From Pedosphaera parvula Ellin514 (GTDB lineage: Bacteria > Verrucomicrobiota > Verrucomicrobiia > Limisphaerales > Pedosphaeraceae), in contig NZ_ABOX02000005.1 of the NCBI RefSeq assembly GCF_000172555.1, forward strand, positions 62,001 to 126,000: 64,000 nucleotides of DNA, in the 5' to 3' direction. Of this stretch, positions 62,685 to 64,000 are shown in pieces. Under the pieces are notes generated by a model that was given only the letters and a program-made list of their open reading frames with translations, was not told the origin of the DNA and made no database searches. A program made the position numbers and the translations under genes. Within the stretch, counting starts at the first letter, position 1. Each line of letters starts with the position of its first letter.

Positions 62685-63524
62685 ATGGCAATAAGACCCA
62701 TAAGATTAATCAGAGCAATTCGTAAAATTTTACCCAGGTTGAAGGCGCTTGAGGAACGGACTACCGATACCGACACTCAGTTAAAGCAATTCATCTCGCT
62801 TCTTAGCATTAAAGACGGATTGCCACCCATCCCGCCAAAACACCTTCAATTCAGGGTGGCCGGGTCATACTACCCGGAATTTTTCAACCATGGTGAACGC
62901 ATGTTTCATGACATCGAGGATTTACTGAAAAGTCATGGAGAAAGCTTTTTCCGGTTCAAAAACATTCTTGATTTTGGATGCGGTTGCGGGCGTTTCATGA
63001 TTCCCATGAGTTACCGGATAGCCCCCAAGAAAATCAGCGGCACTGATATTGACGAAGAGGCTATTCGCTGGTTGAAGGAAAATTACACCTCATTCAACGA
63101 TCTGGACGCAAATGGTTTCATGCCCCCCACCAAATATGCGGATGGGACATTCGACTTTGTCTTTGGCATTAGTATTTTCACACACCTACCCGAGGACATG
63201 CAACACGCGTGGCTAAAGGAGCTTTCCAGAATCATCCAGCCGGGCGGATATGGCCTCTTCACCACACATGGTGAGAATCACTTCGATGAACTCAAGAAGC
63301 CTGCCTATGGTGAAACTGCTCATGGAGAATTGATGAAACGAGGATTCTACTATTCCGTCCGCGATTCAACGGATGGGTTGCCAGACTTTTATCAAACAAG
63401 TTTTCACACACACGATTACATTAAGCGTGTATGGGCGGAATATTTTGAGGTGGTCTGCATTCGAAAGCAAGGAATTGGTCAGAATCAAGATGCGGTTTTG
63501 GTCAGAAAAGGCGTCGCCCATTAG
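62685..63524 (+). CDS. Class I SAM-dependent methyltransferase
   Basis: The protein has 279 residues. The N-terminal 60 residues are basic and helical (RLIRAIRKILPRLKALEERT). Motif I is NILDFGCGCGRFMIP at about 105, followed by ISGTDIDEEAIRWLKENY (acidic loop), FDFVFGISIFTHLPEDMQHA and LKELSRIIQPGGYGLF, the Methyltransf_11/25 pattern. The substrate is not known; related proteins act on sugars or lipids of the cell surface. It is AT-richer than the IS region and probably a single gene. Confidence 0.85.
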   Translation: MAIRPIRLIRAIRKILPRLKALEERTTDTDTQLKQFISLLSIKDGLPPIPPKHLQFRVAGSYYPEFFNHGERMFHDIEDLLKSHGESFFRFKNILDFGCGCGRFMIPMSYRIAPKKISGTDIDEEAIRWLKENYTSFNDLDANGFMPPTKYADGTFDFVFGISIFTHLPEDMQHAWLKELSRIIQPGGYGLFTTHGENHFDELKKPAYGETAHGELMKRGFYYSVRDSTDGLPDFYQTSFHTHDYIKRVWAEYFEVVCIRKQGIGQNQDAVLVRKGVAH

Positions 63525-63752
63525 CATTTCACCCGGCGTGCGCCGTTGGGAAGGCGTGAATAACTTGCCAGGGTTTTCGTTCCCGAGCAGAGACGGCTGG
63601 TCCGATCCTGAACGGCTCGGCCCTAATTATTTATACCAGCTAGGCGTATGGCTATGGCACCCTGGATCAAATTACCAGCGGCATGAAATACTGAAACTAG
63701 TCTGGATCGCTGGTCCCAAGCCGGAAAACAGGCGGATGATGGTCTTGTCGGT

Positions 63753-64000
63753 TTAAACTTCGAAGGTGAGGCAGAATTTGGTTCGCCGTTTTTGGGCAAA
63801 TTCCAAGATGAGTTCCAGTTGCTCGAGATCGAAAATTACGGCGGTGTTAAATTCCCGCTGGTCGCAGCAGTGACCCAGATCAGACGGAACACTCACCATC
63901 ACCCCGCCGTCGCGGATTTTTCCGAGAATGTCCCTGACTGCTCCCAGGCCTTTGCCGGCTTCGTGCCAGCGGAGGGCCGGACCGTGACAAAGAAATTCAT
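63753..64000 (-). CDS. C-terminal end of an unrecognised gene, cut by the window edge
   Basis: The minus strand is open from the right edge to a TAA at 63755-63753. The 82 visible codons encode GPALRWHEAGKGLGAVRDIL, GKIRDGGVMVSVPSDLGHCC and AVIFDLEQLELILEFAQKRR, ending CLTFEV. The mixed alpha/beta character and good codon usage suggest a real soluble protein. The start lies beyond the window, and I cannot name the family. Confidence 0.6.
   Translation of the reverse strand, partial: EFLCHGPALRWHEAGKGLGAVRDILGKIRDGGVMVSVPSDLGHCCDQREFNTAVIFDLEQLELILEFAQKRRTKFCLTFEV

Noticed and set aside
1-64000. CRISPR arrays, tRNA or rRNA genes
   Set aside because: I looked for regularly spaced 25-40 base repeats and for tRNA T-arm consensus stretches on both strands and found none that convinced me. 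A dedicated scan would settle this.

Overview
The window looks like a chromosomal segment of a soil- or freshwater-type Verrucomicrobiota (Pedosphaera/Limisphaerales-like). This rests on several features: three pseudopilins with the verrucomicrobial [18 protein letters not shown]-terminus, a PVC-type haem-binding dehydrogenase, Tat-exported sugar-isomerase-like proteins, a sigma factor fused to a membrane/extracytoplasmic domain, GYF_2 membrane proteins, futalosine-route menaquinone genes, and recurring C-terminal STDLxNW...YYR tails on secreted proteins. The assignment is inferred from gene families only. I saw no rRNA, tRNA or CRISPR.

Layout. 1-8.7 kb: menaquinone by the futalosine route (UbiD-family decarboxylase on the minus strand, cut by the window edge; UbiX-like flavin prenyltransferase, UbiA-like prenyltransferase, MqnE, MqnA and a zinc-ribbon protein on the plus strand). 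Between them lie a pseudopilin and an epimerase/amidase pair. 8.7-16.2 kb: nucleotidyltransferase, a large PVC haem-binding protein, a Tat sugar isomerase and a large secreted protein of unknown function. 16.4-25.0 kb: small genes, a DUF4239-type membrane protein, a methyltransferase, and an intact yjbQ with two decayed yjbQ fragments on either side (16.8 and 24.9 kb). Here too is a giant beta-solenoid plus GH2 glycosidase gene broken by a frameshift. 25.3-32.7 kb: a tight five-gene operon (CBM48/gluconate-dehydrogenase-subunit-3 fusion, GMC flavoprotein, two cupins, GH13 enzyme). This is the best candidate here for an undescribed metabolic system. 32.8-42.8 kb: a NIPSNAP protein, a repeat protein, a NUC1 nuclease with IPT and lamin-tail domains, an M28 peptidase, two Spy-like proteins with their own terminators, and an FAD/Fe-S D-2-hydroxyacid dehydrogenase fusion.

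43-50 kb: small unknown genes, pseudopilins, two GYF_2 membrane proteins (the first frameshifted at its start) and a sigma-factor fusion whose natural start is followed by an in-frame stop. 50.9-56.2 kb: a Tat sugar isomerase, elongation factor P with an unusual loop tip, a PfkB sugar kinase, enzyme I of the PTS and a small membrane protein. 56.3-64 kb: a sialidase-like protein, a secreted thioredoxin-fold-like protein, a cysteine-laddered beta-helix protein, a complete IS4-family insertion sequence (perfect 19-bp ends, 11-bp target duplication, passenger gene, hairpin over the transposase ribosome-binding site), a methyltransferase and a gene cut by the right edge.

Three genes (GH2, GYF_2, sigma factor) look broken by single-base events. 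These may be real decay or draft-assembly errors; raw reads would decide.
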